Source: Clostridium_AB sp036639235
GTDB lineage: Bacteria; Bacillota; Clostridia; Clostridiales; Caloramatoraceae
NCBI RefSeq assembly: GCF_036639235.1
Contig: NZ_JAVWJB010000006.1
Location: forward strand, 18,182 to 82,181
Direction of reading: 5' to 3'
Length of the DNA: 64,000 nucleotides
The stretch's first letter is position 1. Every line of letters starts with the position of its first letter. Positions 35,281-44,755 of this stretch are shown here, piece after piece. The notes under the pieces are model-generated. The model was not told the origin of the DNA. It saw only the letters and a list, made by a program, of their open reading frames with translations, and ran no database searches. The position numbers and the translations under genes are program-made.

Positions 35281-38200
35281 TTACCTCTACCTCCCCTTTT
35301 ATTTTATCCATTGCTACGTCCTTATTAAGTGTCTTTGTAATCTTATATACATTGTCCTTAAAGCTAGTGTCAAACTGACAAATTGAAGAATACTCACACC
35401 ACTGACAAGGGGTTTCCTCCCCATCCTTATATGGCATAACACTAATATCTCCACTTAGCATTTTAGTGCAAAGACCTGATATAAGATTTTTAACGTAGGT
35501 TCTTAACGTCTTAAATTCATCTATTGTTACAGCATTAGTTGTAGCTGTAAATTCTCCATCCTTCTTAACTGCAACAGGAATAATATTAGACTTAGAAGTT
35601 AGTCCATGGTCCATTGCAAGGGCAAGGTTCATATCCTTAAGTAGAATACCCTCCATTCTAAATTCCTTCATCATCATGTCCCTAGCCTCATCCTCTGAAA
35701 CCCTAGACTCACATGTAAGTATAGGCTCATCTAATTTAAAGTAGAACATTCCTCCTGGCGCTGATGGTGTACTTGTTTTCTCATAGCTTTCAAGTATAGC
35801 ATCTAGATATACAAGTAGCTGAACCTGAAGTCCGTAGTATACATCTGATAGACTTATTTTTCTCTTAGATGACTTATAGTCAACTATTCTTATATATTTC
35901 TCGCCATCTAAATCTGCCTCATCAAGTCTATCTATTTTACCTACAAGTTCTACCTTCTCCCCATCCTCAAGTTCTATAACAATTGGTGGGAACTTATCAT
36001 TCGGGCCAAATCCTTCCTCATATCCAACAGCATCAAAGTCTCCTGACTTAATGTGGTAGGAAATTATATCTATTGCATTAACAATTAATCTTTTTAGCCT
36101 TTTAGAAAGGTATTTATATCTTGCTGATGTATTAAGAACATAATCAGGAATCTTCTCTAGCATCTCATCTACTATAAATGCTACAACCTCCTCAATCCAC
36201 TCCTTAGATACATCACGAATATCTTCTCCTTCCTTCTTTATAACATCTGAAAAGTCCTCAAGAACCTTATGCATAAAGCTTCCTATCTCAAGTGACTTAA
36301 ACCCAAACTCACGTCTCTCTCGGCCCTTTAGACCATACTTAACGAAATATGAAAATGGACACTTTGAATAGGTTTCTATTTGAGAAACACTTAGTCTACT
36401 ACTGTTATAAATCTCCTTAATCTTCTCCTTTGGAACCTTCTTAACCTGTGTTGTATAGTGAAGCCCTGAAAGCAAATTGTCTATTCTTTCCTTTTCTCCA
36501 TTATTAATAAACCATCTGTATGTATCTAGCCACAGGGGATCTATACCTCCCCCTTCATAATACCTTCTAAGCTTTAGTATCATAGCATTGAAAGTAGGTG
36601 CCTTCGTTACAATATTTTCAATATCAGAATCCTCTTTATCTACTAAGTCACTAGATATTTTTATTTTAGGAAAAACCTTTTTAAGTCTATGTAAAATTAT
36701 AGACTGTCTAAGGGTCTTTCCATCATGATCCGCAATTGGATGGGATAATATAAGCTTTTCACTTGCTGATGTTAGGGTTGAATAGATTAGATACTGCTCA
36801 TTAAATGACTTTTCCCTAGTATCTATATCTATCTTTATACCTGCTAACCTAATTTCTGCTCTTTCTAGGTCAGATATTATACCCTCATCAACTATAGGAG
36901 CTGGGAATACTCCATCATTTACCCCAAGTATAATAAGCACCTTAGAGCTTTGGGTTCTCATTCTGTCTACTCCTGCTATTAATACACTATCTATAACAGA
37001 TGGAACTGAACCTATTGTACATTCTGAGAATCCTACACTTATAAGATCTATAAAGTCGCTAACTGTTACCTTCTCTTCTCCTAGAATCTCAACTGTCTGA
37101 TCAAGTACCTCAACTAATATATCAAAAACCTGTGAGTATTCTCTAGCTAGTAGGATTTCTCCCTTAGCGTTAAATTCATCTATAATCTCCGTAACCTTTT
37201 TGTCTACACCAATTGAAAGTAGGAATTCATAAAGTCCACGGCACATATCACGTGCAGACTCTGCACCTTTTAATATAGTGTGAAGATTATCTAGTGGAGT
37301 TATAACCCTATTTCTAACATCATTAATTCTAATAAGTAGAGCCTTCTCCTCCTCAGAATCCTCACCTTCAATTCTACGGTTAGAATATACTGTAAAGGGC
37401 TCTTTCCACCTATTTCCCCTAATTCCGTTTTCAATAACATAGTTCTCTAGAATATTAATATCCTCACTACTTACATCTAGAAGACCTGACTTAAGATATG
37501 TAAATACACCTTCATAACTCCAACGCCTTTTTTGAACCTCAAGTGCTGAAATTAATAAAACAACTATTGGATTCTTTAAGGCTTCCTTTTTCTTATCAAC
37601 ATATATAGGAATATTGTTTTCCTCAAATATGCTACGAACTAAGGGTTCATATGTATCCATATTTCTAGCTACAACCCCAATGTCCTTATATCTATATCCA
37701 TTGTCACGTACAAGGGATACTATTTTACTAGCTGCTGATGTAACTTCTGAATATAGATTAGATCCTGTAAAAATCTCTATATCATTTGTTTCATCCTTAT
37801 ATGGAACAAATGGAAATCTAAATGCATACCTTTCAAGATGGGTTAATTCTGTGCTTCCACTATGACGAGTTTCTGCTTCTAGTAAATTTAAGTCCACAGG
37901 TTTATTGTATGATATATTGATTTTCTCACATATTTTAAGAAGTCTTTCTTCAAACTCCCTACTACTTGCAAATATATCAAAGCTTCCTTTACTTCCCTTA
38001 ATATCACCTGTAATAGTAATATTAACTTCCTTAGCCTTAATTAGAATCTTCTCAAGTACATTTAGCTGAATAGGGTTCATTCCCTCAAATCCATCTACAT
38101 ACACTATTGCATCATCTAAATATGTACACTCCTCAATCTTCCTTGATAGTATCTCCATTTCATCCTCTTCATCTATATAGGAATCATGAAGCCTTTCATT

Positions 38201-38695
38201 AAAAAGTTCTAGTATCTTTGATATATCCTGAAGTTTACCCTTTAATGTATCCGAATCAATCTTACTACTTACCTCTTCAACAACATCACTTTCAACATCG
38301 AATCTTTTAAATTCCTTAATTATTGATGATATTGAAGGTATTATTCCTGTTTTAATAGATGACTTTGTGAATATTTGAAGCTTTCCCTTTAGTGAGGATA
38401 GAACGTTATAAATAAGCATAGACCTACCACTTGAATTAATATGTCTATGTGAAAGACCTCCAACCTCAGTAAACACTCTATTACCAAGGGTTCTAAAACT
38501 TAGAACCTCTGCCTTAAAGTCTCTATCATTATTAACAATACTTAGCATTTTACTTTCACTGCTAAATGTTAACTGCTCTGGAACTAGAAGAATGTATTTA
38601 CTGCCACGGTTTTCCTCTAGGTCTTTTTTTATGTTATTAAGGCAGTAGGTTGTTTTTCCCCTACCACTTCTTCCAAATATAAATTTCAGACCCAT
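35273..38695 (-). CDS. addB: AddB, helicase-nuclease subunit B
   Basis: 1140 residues. Walker A GRSGRGKTTY (8-17). A degenerate helicase core recognises Chi. The C-terminal nuclease has IVDYKSS and an iron-sulfur staple formed by a cysteine in ETYSKCPFSYF and the late CQWCEYSSIC. It is the first gene of the repair operon addB-addA-(nicotinamidase-like)-sbcD-sbcC. ATG follows TTTAGGAGG. Length and motifs agree with the AddB family rather than RexB of streptococci. Confidence 0.97.
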   Translation of the reverse strand: MGLKFIFGRSGRGKTTYCLNNIKKDLEENRGSKYILLVPEQLTFSSESKMLSIVNNDRDFKAEVLSFRTLGNRVFTEVGGLSHRHINSSGRSMLIYNVLSSLKGKLQIFTKSSIKTGIIPSISSIIKEFKRFDVESDVVEEVSSKIDSDTLKGKLQDISKILELFNERLHDSYIDEEDEMEILSRKIEECTYLDDAIVYVDGFEGMNPIQLNVLEKILIKAKEVNITITGDIKGSKGSFDIFASSREFEERLLKICEKINISYNKPVDLNLLEAETRHSGSTELTHLERYAFRFPFVPYKDETNDIEIFTGSNLYSEVTSAASKIVSLVRDNGYRYKDIGVVARNMDTYEPLVRSIFEENNIPIYVDKKKEALKNPIVVLLISALEVQKRRWSYEGVFTYLKSGLLDVSSEDINILENYVIENGIRGNRWKEPFTVYSNRRIEGEDSEEEKALLIRINDVRNRVITPLDNLHTILKGAESARDMCRGLYEFLLSIGVDKKVTEIIDEFNAKGEILLAREYSQVFDILVEVLDQTVEILGEEKVTVSDFIDLISVGFSECTIGSVPSVIDSVLIAGVDRMRTQSSKVLIILGVNDGVFPAPIVDEGIISDLERAEIRLAGIKIDIDTREKSFNEQYLIYSTLTSASEKLILSHPIADHDGKTLRQSIILHRLKKVFPKIKISSDLVDKEDSDIENIVTKAPTFNAMILKLRRYYEGGGIDPLWLDTYRWFINNGEKERIDNLLSGLHYTTQVKKVPKEKIKEIYNSSRLSVSQIETYSKCPFSYFVKYGLKGRERREFGFKSLEIGSFMHKVLEDFSDVIKKEGEDIRDVSKEWIEEVVAFIVDEMLEKIPDYVLNTSARYKYLSKRLKRLIVNAIDIISYHIKSGDFDAVGYEEGFGPNDKFPPIVIELEDGEKVELVGKIDRLDEADLDGEKYIRIVDYKSSKRKISLSDVYYGLQVQLLVYLDAILESYEKTSTPSAPGGMFYFKLDEPILTCESRVSEDEARDMMMKEFRMEGILLKDMNLALAMDHGLTSKSNIIPVAVKKDGEFTATTNAVTIDEFKTLRTYVKNLISGLCTKMLSGDISVMPYKDGEETPCQWCEYSSICQFDTSFKDNVYKITKTLNKDVAMDKIKGEVEVNE

Positions 38696-38794
38696 TATAA
38701 GCCTCCTAAATTGTAAATTTCATATAATATAATTTTACCATACTATTACAAAAACCATATATAATTAAGGGAATTTATTAATATCTCAAAATAT

Positions 38795-38825
38795 AAAAAA
38801 TAGCACTAGAATGTATTCTAATGCT
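38795..38825 (-). terminator. Terminator after the tsaE-tsaB-rimI unit
   Basis: Minus-strand stem AGCATTAGAAT / ATTCTAGTGCT with a 2-nt spacer loop, followed by ATTTTTTATATTT. Confidence 0.8.
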
Positions 38826-38914
38826 TAAATTTTAAAATTAAATTAATGTGTATAAAAACTTTCTATATGGGTAAACTTATTAATGAAACAGCTTCCCATA
38901 GTTTTATCCCCAAA

Positions 38915-38947
38915 GGACATGGATTGATCCCCCATCAATTCATGTCC
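38915..38947 (-). ncRNA. 14-bp hairpin with GGGGG loop downstream of rimI
   Basis: On the minus strand, GGACATGAATTGAT pairs with ATCAATCCATGTCC (one G-U), with loop GGGGG. It starts 9 bp past rimI and is followed by no T-run, so it is not an ordinary terminator; the real terminator is 90 bp further. Its loop resembles that of the RNA at 21337-21478. Confidence 0.45.
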
Positions 38948-38956
38948 TTCCCCATT

Positions 38957-39412
38957 TTAATTTTGAATTTCGTAATTCCACATAATAAGAGCATCCTCAC
39001 CAGTATCCTGATAATACCCCTTTCTTGTAGCAACTCCTACGAATCCATATTTCTTATATAAATTAACAGCCGGGGTATTACTAACCCTAACTTCAAGTGT
39101 CATAGCCGACATATTAGATTCTTTAGCTATTTTCATCATATCTTCAACTATAATGTTTCCATATCCACGTCCTCTGTAATCAGGGTGTACTGCAATATTA
39201 GTTATATGTACCTCATCAAATAGCAGCCACATGCCACCATATGCTATAACACGATTATCGCATCTTATAACCCTATACAGTGCATTTTTGTTGTTAGTAA
39301 GCTCTAATGTAAATGCATTAACACTCCAAGGTGTCTTAAAGCTTAGTGTTTCTATTTCAACAACATCCTCAATATCTTCTACCCTCATAGTATCTACAAT
39401 ATAATCTTCCAA
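38957..39412 (-). CDS. rimI: Ribosomal protein S18-alanine N-acetyltransferase-like protein RimI
   Basis: 151 residues, GNAT fold. VHITNIAVHPDYRGRGYGN carries the acetyl-CoA loop (RGRGYG), and VSNTPAVNLYKKYGFVGVATRKGYY is the RimI C-terminal signature. The start is TTG (39410-39412), nine bases after AAGGAG in the end of tsaB; the resulting N-terminus MEDYIVDTMRVEDIEDV aligns with the family better than the later ATG. It is third in tsaE-tsaB-rimI, a common bacterial gene order. Confidence 0.93.
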   Translation of the reverse strand: MEDYIVDTMRVEDIEDVVEIETLSFKTPWSVNAFTLELTNNKNALYRVIRCDNRVIAYGGMWLLFDEVHITNIAVHPDYRGRGYGNIIVEDMMKIAKESNMSAMTLEVRVSNTPAVNLYKKYGFVGVATRKGYYQDTGEDALIMWNYEIQN

Positions 39413-39418
39413 GGCAAT

Positions 39419-40126
39419 CTACTCCTTACCGTGTTTTTTCTCATACTCTCTTTCTGCCTGTGAGGCTCTTAAGTATAATGGTCCATATGTAAATATATCG
39501 TCTGAATGTCCCATTTCTAGCCTCTTAATTCCAAGAAGTCCAAGACTTGATGCCCTAGGGTCGTTATTCATTGAAAGTGCAAACTTAGCCCTTTGCCCTA
39601 AATATTCACTAATCTTATCTCTATGAAGATGAACTCCATCTCCACAAAATAATATATCTCCATTAACTGACTTTAGCTTTTCTAGTAATTCATCTATATG
39701 AAGTGCATCATAATCAAGAACCATGCTAATCTCAGATTCATCACCTTTATAAAGTCCTGTATATACATTGTCCCTTAATGCATCTAAAACTGGACACACA
39801 AGTCCACAGAAGCCTATATTCTGATAAGCAAGTGTATCAAGACATGAGATTCCAAGGAAGCCCTTATCTGTTCCCTGAACAAGTCCCTTAGCAGTTGATG
39901 CTCCTATTCTAAGACCTGTAAAGGAACCAGGTCCTCCTGATACTACAACAGAATCAATAGACTTCATATCTATTGAAAGCATTGAAAGTGCGTTTTGCAC
40001 CATTGGAAATAATACTGTTGAATGTTGAAGCTTATAATTTAAAAATAATTCTACCTCAACCTTATTATCATTAACTATAGCAACTGATGCTACTGAAGTT
40101 GATGTTTCTATTGCAATAACTCTCAT
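39419..40126 (-). CDS. tsaB: TsaB, t6A synthesis scaffold protein
   Basis: 235 residues. A catalytically reduced ASKHA paralogue of TsaD that forms the core of the threonylcarbamoyl-transferase complex. IAIETSTSVASVAIV at the N-terminus and VVSGGPGSFTGLRIGASTAKGL are diagnostic. The C-terminal GPLYLRASQAEREYEKKHGK is typical. ATG follows GGAGGATAT. It lies 11 bp after tsaE. Confidence 0.96.
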   Translation of the reverse strand: MRVIAIETSTSVASVAIVNDNKVEVELFLNYKLQHSTVLFPMVQNALSMLSIDMKSIDSVVVSGGPGSFTGLRIGASTAKGLVQGTDKGFLGISCLDTLAYQNIGFCGLVCPVLDALRDNVYTGLYKGDESEISMVLDYDALHIDELLEKLKSVNGDILFCGDGVHLHRDKISEYLGQRAKFALSMNNDPRASSLGLLGIKRLEMGHSDDIFTYGPLYLRASQAEREYEKKHGKE

Positions 40127-40137
40127 ATATCCTCCAT

Positions 40138-40563
40138 CTAAAGGGCAAAACTCGCCCCAGTAATTTCAATCTCTCTATTATTATCATCAAGTTTTTTAAT
40201 TACTATATCTATAGTATTCTCAGGTAAAAGCTCCTTTACAATGTCTGACCACTCAATAATGCATATCCCATCACCAAATAGATATTCATCAAATCCGATG
40301 TCATACATCTGCTCTATATACTCAATTCTATATACATCAAAGTGATATAAATTAATATCACCTCTATACTCGTTTACAATTGTAAATGTAGGACTTGTAA
40401 CATAATCATCAACATTAAGTCCCATGGCTATTCCCTTAGTAAAATGGGTTTTCCCAGCACCAAGGTCTCCGTTTAGGGTTAAAATATCCCCTCTTTTTAA
40501 GTTCTGTCCTATTTTCTTACCAAGTTCTATTGTTTCATTTTCACTTGAAGTATTATATATCAA
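40138..40563 (-). CDS. tsaE: TsaE, ATPase of the t6A complex
   Basis: 141 residues, P-loop protein: LNGDLGAGKTHFTKGIA (Walker A), SPTFTIVNEYRG, LYHFDVYRIE and IEWSD. TsaE drives turnover of the TsaB-TsaD complex. The start is TTG (40561-40563) with AAGGTGA five bases upstream. It heads the tsaE-tsaB-rimI unit. Confidence 0.95.
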   Translation of the reverse strand: MIYNTSSENETIELGKKIGQNLKRGDILTLNGDLGAGKTHFTKGIAMGLNVDDYVTSPTFTIVNEYRGDINLYHFDVYRIEYIEQMYDIGFDEYLFGDGICIIEWSDIVKELLPENTIDIVIKKLDDNNREIEITGASFAL

Positions 40564-40629
40564 TTAATTCACCTTCTTAAAATAAGTCTACAAATAATTT
40601 TATCATAAACCTTAATTATTTAAAAATAA

Positions 40630-40655
40630 AAAGGGGCAACTGCCCCTTTAATTAA
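40630..40655 (-). terminator. Terminator of lepB
   Basis: Minus-strand stem AAAGGGGCA / TGCCCCTTT with a 2-nt loop, then TTATTTTT. Confidence 0.87.
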
Positions 40656-40715
40656 CATTTTGAGTATGAAATTTAAAATAAAACATATGAAAGCAGGCTT
40701 TCGTAAAATTATATT

Positions 40716-41231
40716 CTAGTTCATTAACCTAAATGAAGGATTAAGTCTTAGGTAAATCTCTGATTTGATCTGACTCATATCAACTAGCCCCACCTCAGTA
40801 TATCTACTGTCTACACTATTATCCCTATTATCTCCCATAACAAAATACTTATTATCTGGAATCTTAATCTCATCTATTTCCATTGTTTCCTGTGGTGGAT
40901 TAATATAATCCTCTTGAATCTTCTTCCCGTTAAGAATTACATCCATGCCTTTAATACTTATTGTATCCCCAGGTACTCCTATTATTCTCTTTATATAAAG
41001 ACTTCCATTTGGAGCCTGAAAAACAATAACCTCACCATGTTTAGGATTTTCACCATTATACTTTTTACCAATCATAAGATCATTGTGATGTAGGGTGTTT
41101 TCCATTGATTCTCCATCAACCCTAAATGGAACAATATATCTTGGAACAAAGTATCCTATAGCAATTTGAAGTAATATAAAACCTATTATTATCCATTTAT
41201 AATCATTTAAAAAGCTTTTAATCTTTCCCAT
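40716..41231 (-). CDS. lepB: Type I signal peptidase LepB (Sip type)
   Basis: 171 residues. An N-terminal transmembrane helix (WIIIGFILLQIAIGYF) anchors an extracytoplasmic serine protease. The catalytic serine is S42 (VDGESMENTL) and the lysine K81 (YIKRIIGVPGD), forming the Ser-Lys dyad. MGDNRDNSVDSRY is box E. It removes signal peptides of exported proteins. It is transcribed alone between its terminator and an upstream permease-like gene. Confidence 0.96.
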   Translation of the reverse strand: MGKIKSFLNDYKWIIIGFILLQIAIGYFVPRYIVPFRVDGESMENTLHHNDLMIGKKYNGENPKHGEVIVFQAPNGSLYIKRIIGVPGDTISIKGMDVILNGKKIQEDYINPPQETMEIDEIKIPDNKYFVMGDNRDNSVDSRYTEVGLVDMSQIKSEIYLRLNPSFRLMN

Positions 41232-41340
41232 ATAATTTATGTCCTTCCATTTATATCTTTATAAATATAATATAGCAAAAACATAACTCATTCAAATTTT
41301 TATTTATAAATAGTCTTCTTCTTCACTTATAATTCTATAT

Positions 41341-42795
41341 CTACTGGTTTATAGAGTTAATATTAATAAAATAATTATTGCTATTTAACTTTATATTTTC
41401 CCTATTCAAAAGTGATGGTACTAGGAATATGCTTTTCCTTCCTCCTAGATTATCCATATGTGATGAATATCTATTTTTAGATGAAGTAATATATTCAATA
41501 GGTGCTACCACATTAACAGAATCAATATTTTTTTCTGCTATATTACCTTGAAGAATAAATAAATTTCCTCCCTCATGTAGAAACTCCTTAGATAATTTTA
41601 AACTATTATTAAACACTGGTTTGTTTACCTTAACCTTAAATGTTTTTCTTTCCCTGTCCATAGATGATGGGAACCAATGTATAGTATTTGAATTTAAATA
41701 TGTTCCATTTAGCCTTGAATAGGCAGTTAATCCTTTTTCACTATTAAATATATTAATATCTCCTCCATAAACAATTTCTACAACCCTTGATTCCATAGGT
41801 TTTATAGGTTTATTAAGCTTTATTCTTACTAAATTGTTTTTATGGGTAAACTCTAACCTCTCATTATAAGAAACTATACTACCTACCTTAAATGTATTGC
41901 TAAGCATTAGATCTACTGTAGACATTGGGGTTTTTGATTTATTCTTTATCTTTATATAACAGCTATTCTCAAAGTTTTCACATAGCTTTATGTTCATATT
42001 ATAGGCATCTATTACAACGTAATTTTTAATAGTATCTGAATCTTGTCTATCACTTAACTTTGGATAAAGGTCTATATATCTAAAAATAAACAATCCCATA
42101 AATATTAATATAGCAATAATAAAATAAATATATTTAATATCCCTTTTATGTTTTGTATAAATTATTGTTAACAGCAGTAACCCTATAAAAAGAATTATTA
42201 TAACCTTATTAAAAATAAAAACCCCGTCAATTTTACTTATGAAATAATTAGAAAAGAATATAGACTCATATTTTGTAAAGCAGTAAATAGCTCCTAGATA
42301 AACAAAGGACATTATAAAACTAACCTTCTTATTAACATAATAGGATAAAAATAAACTAATTACCCCTGATAGGGTTAAAAATACACCATACTCAATTAGT
42401 ATTTCTACTCCTATAAGGATTAAATACCTATAGGTAAACCCTGAAAAAACAAAATAATGTACTACCATTATTATTATTTGTATTAAGGCCAATGATAGTG
42501 CAGTTATTTTTACAACAACTATCTTTAATATAACCTTCTCATATACAGATGCTTTATAAGAATCCTTATCTTCTTCTGTCCTATTAATAAATATTAAATA
42601 AACCATGAAACACATTATAGGAAGTAAATACTTATAACTTATATCAAGATAAGCTCTAAATGTATTAACCCTACTCTCGTCTAAATAATATCCATATAGG
42701 TTTACAGTAACTAATGCAAATCCTATCCATAGATATATAGCTTTTTTGTATATATCCTTTATATAAAACTTAAATAAAGCCCATATTCTTACCAT
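41341..42795 (-). CDS. ABC-2-like membrane protein with M1-peptidase-like N-domain but no catalytic domain
   Basis: 484 residues. The first 265 residues contain about seven hydrophobic helices like an ABC-2 permease. The remaining 220 residues are soluble and resemble the N-terminal beta domain of M1 aminopeptidases (MNIKLCENFENSCYIKIKNK, RIKLNKPIKPMESRVVEIVYGGDI, NTIHWFPSSMDRERKTFKVKV). No GAMEN or HExxH motif follows; the frame stops where the zinc domain would begin. No ATPase gene adjoins it. ATG 42793-42795 follows AGGGGGAG. Family assignment is tentative. Confidence 0.55.
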   Translation of the reverse strand: MVRIWALFKFYIKDIYKKAIYLWIGFALVTVNLYGYYLDESRVNTFRAYLDISYKYLLPIMCFMVYLIFINRTEEDKDSYKASVYEKVILKIVVVKITALSLALIQIIIMVVHYFVFSGFTYRYLILIGVEILIEYGVFLTLSGVISLFLSYYVNKKVSFIMSFVYLGAIYCFTKYESIFFSNYFISKIDGVFIFNKVIIILFIGLLLLTIIYTKHKRDIKYIYFIIAILIFMGLFIFRYIDLYPKLSDRQDSDTIKNYVVIDAYNMNIKLCENFENSCYIKIKNKSKTPMSTVDLMLSNTFKVGSIVSYNERLEFTHKNNLVRIKLNKPIKPMESRVVEIVYGGDINIFNSEKGLTAYSRLNGTYLNSNTIHWFPSSMDRERKTFKVKVNKPVFNNSLKLSKEFLHEGGNLFILQGNIAEKNIDSVNVVAPIEYITSSKNRYSSHMDNLGGRKSIFLVPSLLNRENIKLNSNNYFININSINQ

Positions 42796-42951
42796 AACTC
42801 CCCCTAAATAATAATGAGGTTTTAATCTATATAAACCGATTTTCTCCATATAGTCATTGTTATAATATATGAATTCTGTATTTATAATTATTATATCTCA
42901 ACTAGCTAAGGAAAGTGATAAACTATATTTATCTCACTTAAGGAGGACATT

Positions 42952-44169
42952 ATGTTTAAGAAAATATTTTATGGATGGTATATAGTACTTTCAGGATTCC
43001 TATTAATGCTTACTGTTTATGTACTTTGTATTAGCTGTTCAAGTCTATTTATAAAACCTGTTTCTCAGTCGCTTAACTTCTCACGTGGTGAGTTTTCTTT
43101 CTCAACTACTATTCTAATGATTAGTTATATGATTTTCTCTGTTATAGTAGGCAAAATATCTAAACCTAGAAATATTAAAGGAATTATAATTATTTCTATT
43201 TTACTAACTTCACTTAGCTTTTTAGGATATTTTATTTCGACTAATATATTTATGTTTTACATATTTTCATTTATAGCTGGTATTGGTGTTAGTGGAAGTA
43301 CTATTATTCCTATATCAATACTTATAACTAACTGGTTCCATAAAAAAAGAGGGTTAGCACTTGCCCTTGCTCTAACTGGAAGTGGTGTTGGAGGGGCTAT
43401 TTTTAGTCCTGTTATAAATTCTATTATTCAAAATCATGGCTATAAATATGCATATTTAACTCTTTCAATAATATTACTTCTTCTTATTATTCCAGTAGCT
43501 ATTATTGTTAAGCCATCACCTGAATGTATTAATCTTAAGCCTCTTGGATATGACTCTTCAGTTAACCTAGGTAAGTCTAATAAAGAGGGGATATCCCTTA
43601 AGGAAGCTCTTAAAAACTATAGATTATATATATTTATAGTTTCCTTAGTTATAGTTGGAATAATTGGAAACGGTGTCTTAATTCACTTTTCTGCAGCCCT
43701 TACAGACCTAGGATATAGTGAAACATTTGCAGCAAACTGTCTATCTATTGGTTTACTTTTACTTGTTATAGGTAAGATTATTCAGGGACAAGTTTTTGAT
43801 AAGTTTTCTATGAAAATTTCCCTTATATATGGCTGGGTATTCTTTTCATATACTGCATTTGGACTTTTATTTATTAATAATCCTATTATGCTTATTATTT
43901 ATATAATAGCATTTGGTCTTGGAGAAGGATTTGTTGTTGTAGCACCACCACTTATGACATCATCCTTCTTTGGAGAAAAGGACTACTCCTCAATATATGG
44001 AGTATCTAATATGGCTGTAGCACTTGGAGGTGCAATAGGTACAAGCTTATCTGGTATAATCTACGACTACTTTGGTAGCTATAGCTTTGCATGGAAGCTT
44101 TATTCTGCTTTAGCTCTTATTATGCTTATAATATTTTTAGTCCTATCATCAAAAAGTAGATTAAAATAA
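42952..44169 (+). CDS. MFS transporter, OFA (oxalate:formate antiporter)-like
   Basis: 405 residues with 12 predicted transmembrane helices. Typical pieces are FYGWYIVLSGFLLM at the start, KPVSQSLNFSRGEFSFS, the middle region ITNWFHKKRGLALALALTGSGVGGAIF and GEGFVVVAPPLMTSSFFGEKDYSSIYG. This pattern belongs to the OFA-like monocarboxylate group. The substrate is unknown. ATG follows AAGGAGG. Transcribed alone; repeat copy C lies downstream of it. Confidence 0.85.
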   Translation: MFKKIFYGWYIVLSGFLLMLTVYVLCISCSSLFIKPVSQSLNFSRGEFSFSTTILMISYMIFSVIVGKISKPRNIKGIIIISILLTSLSFLGYFISTNIFMFYIFSFIAGIGVSGSTIIPISILITNWFHKKRGLALALALTGSGVGGAIFSPVINSIIQNHGYKYAYLTLSIILLLLIIPVAIIVKPSPECINLKPLGYDSSVNLGKSNKEGISLKEALKNYRLYIFIVSLVIVGIIGNGVLIHFSAALTDLGYSETFAANCLSIGLLLLVIGKIIQGQVFDKFSMKISLIYGWVFFSYTAFGLLFINNPIMLIIYIIAFGLGEGFVVVAPPLMTSSFFGEKDYSSIYGVSNMAVALGGAIGTSLSGIIYDYFGSYSFAWKLYSALALIMLIIFLVLSSKSRLK

Positions 44170-44265
44170 CATAATCTAAAACTAAGCATGAAATATAAAA
44201 AGTGGACAATACTCTTGTCCACTCAGATTGTTCAGAAATAAATATTCTTTAAAATATTTATTTGT

Positions 44266-44435
44266 CTTATAAAGAAATTTAAATCCATGGTCAAGGGGGG
44301 ACCTGTACCAACCCTGACCATACCTTTCAAGGGATCAAGTGACGCTACAGCGTCGAACAGTAGCTTTAGCACCCCTTGGCAAAACTCATAAAAACAAATT
44401 TTTTATGACAGGCTGCTGACTTTGTCAACAGCCTA
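44266..44435 (+). repeat. Structured intergenic repeat, copy C
   Basis: Same order and orientation as copy B. Stems: ATGGTC (44287-44292) with GACCAT (44316-44321); CAAGGGAT (44328-44335) with ACCCCTTG, one mismatch; GACGCT with AGCGTC inside it; CATAAAAA (44387-44394) with TTTTTATG (44400-44407); AGGCTGCTGAC (44410-44420) with GTCAACAGCCT (44424-44434), one mismatch. A hairpin of different sequence precedes it, as in copy B. Confidence 0.85.
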
Positions 44436-44450
44436 AGTGTGCAGTAATGA

Positions 44451-44717
44451 TTACTTTCCTATTATGGTCGCTGCTATGCATAGCTGAATAAACATCATAA
44501 CTGGAAGACCAATTGAAAATTTAAGGTCATTAACCTTATGTCTATAAAGCCTCATACCTAGAAATGATCCAAGACTTCCACCAATAAGTGCAATTAAAAG
44601 AAGCGTCTTCTCACTAATTCTCCACTTCTTCTTAATGGCACGTCTTTTGTCTATATACATAGTTAAAAACCCTAAAACATTAATTAAAAATAAATAGTTA
44701 TATACAATTCCCCTCAT
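44451..44717 (-). CDS. DUF1294 family membrane protein
   Basis: 88 residues, about three short hydrophobic segments. The DUF1294 pattern is clear: MYIDKRRAIKKKWRISEKTLL, LIGGSLGSFLGMRLYRHKVNDLKF. Function unknown; in other bacteria the domain is sometimes fused to a cold-shock domain. ATG follows AAAGGTGG. Its 3' end lies 16 bp from repeat copy C. Confidence 0.9.
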   Translation of the reverse strand: MRGIVYNYLFLINVLGFLTMYIDKRRAIKKKWRISEKTLLLIALIGGSLGSFLGMRLYRHKVNDLKFSIGLPVMMFIQLCIAATIIGK

Positions 44718-44755
44718 TTTACCACCTTTAGAATTTTTATATATTATACCATATT

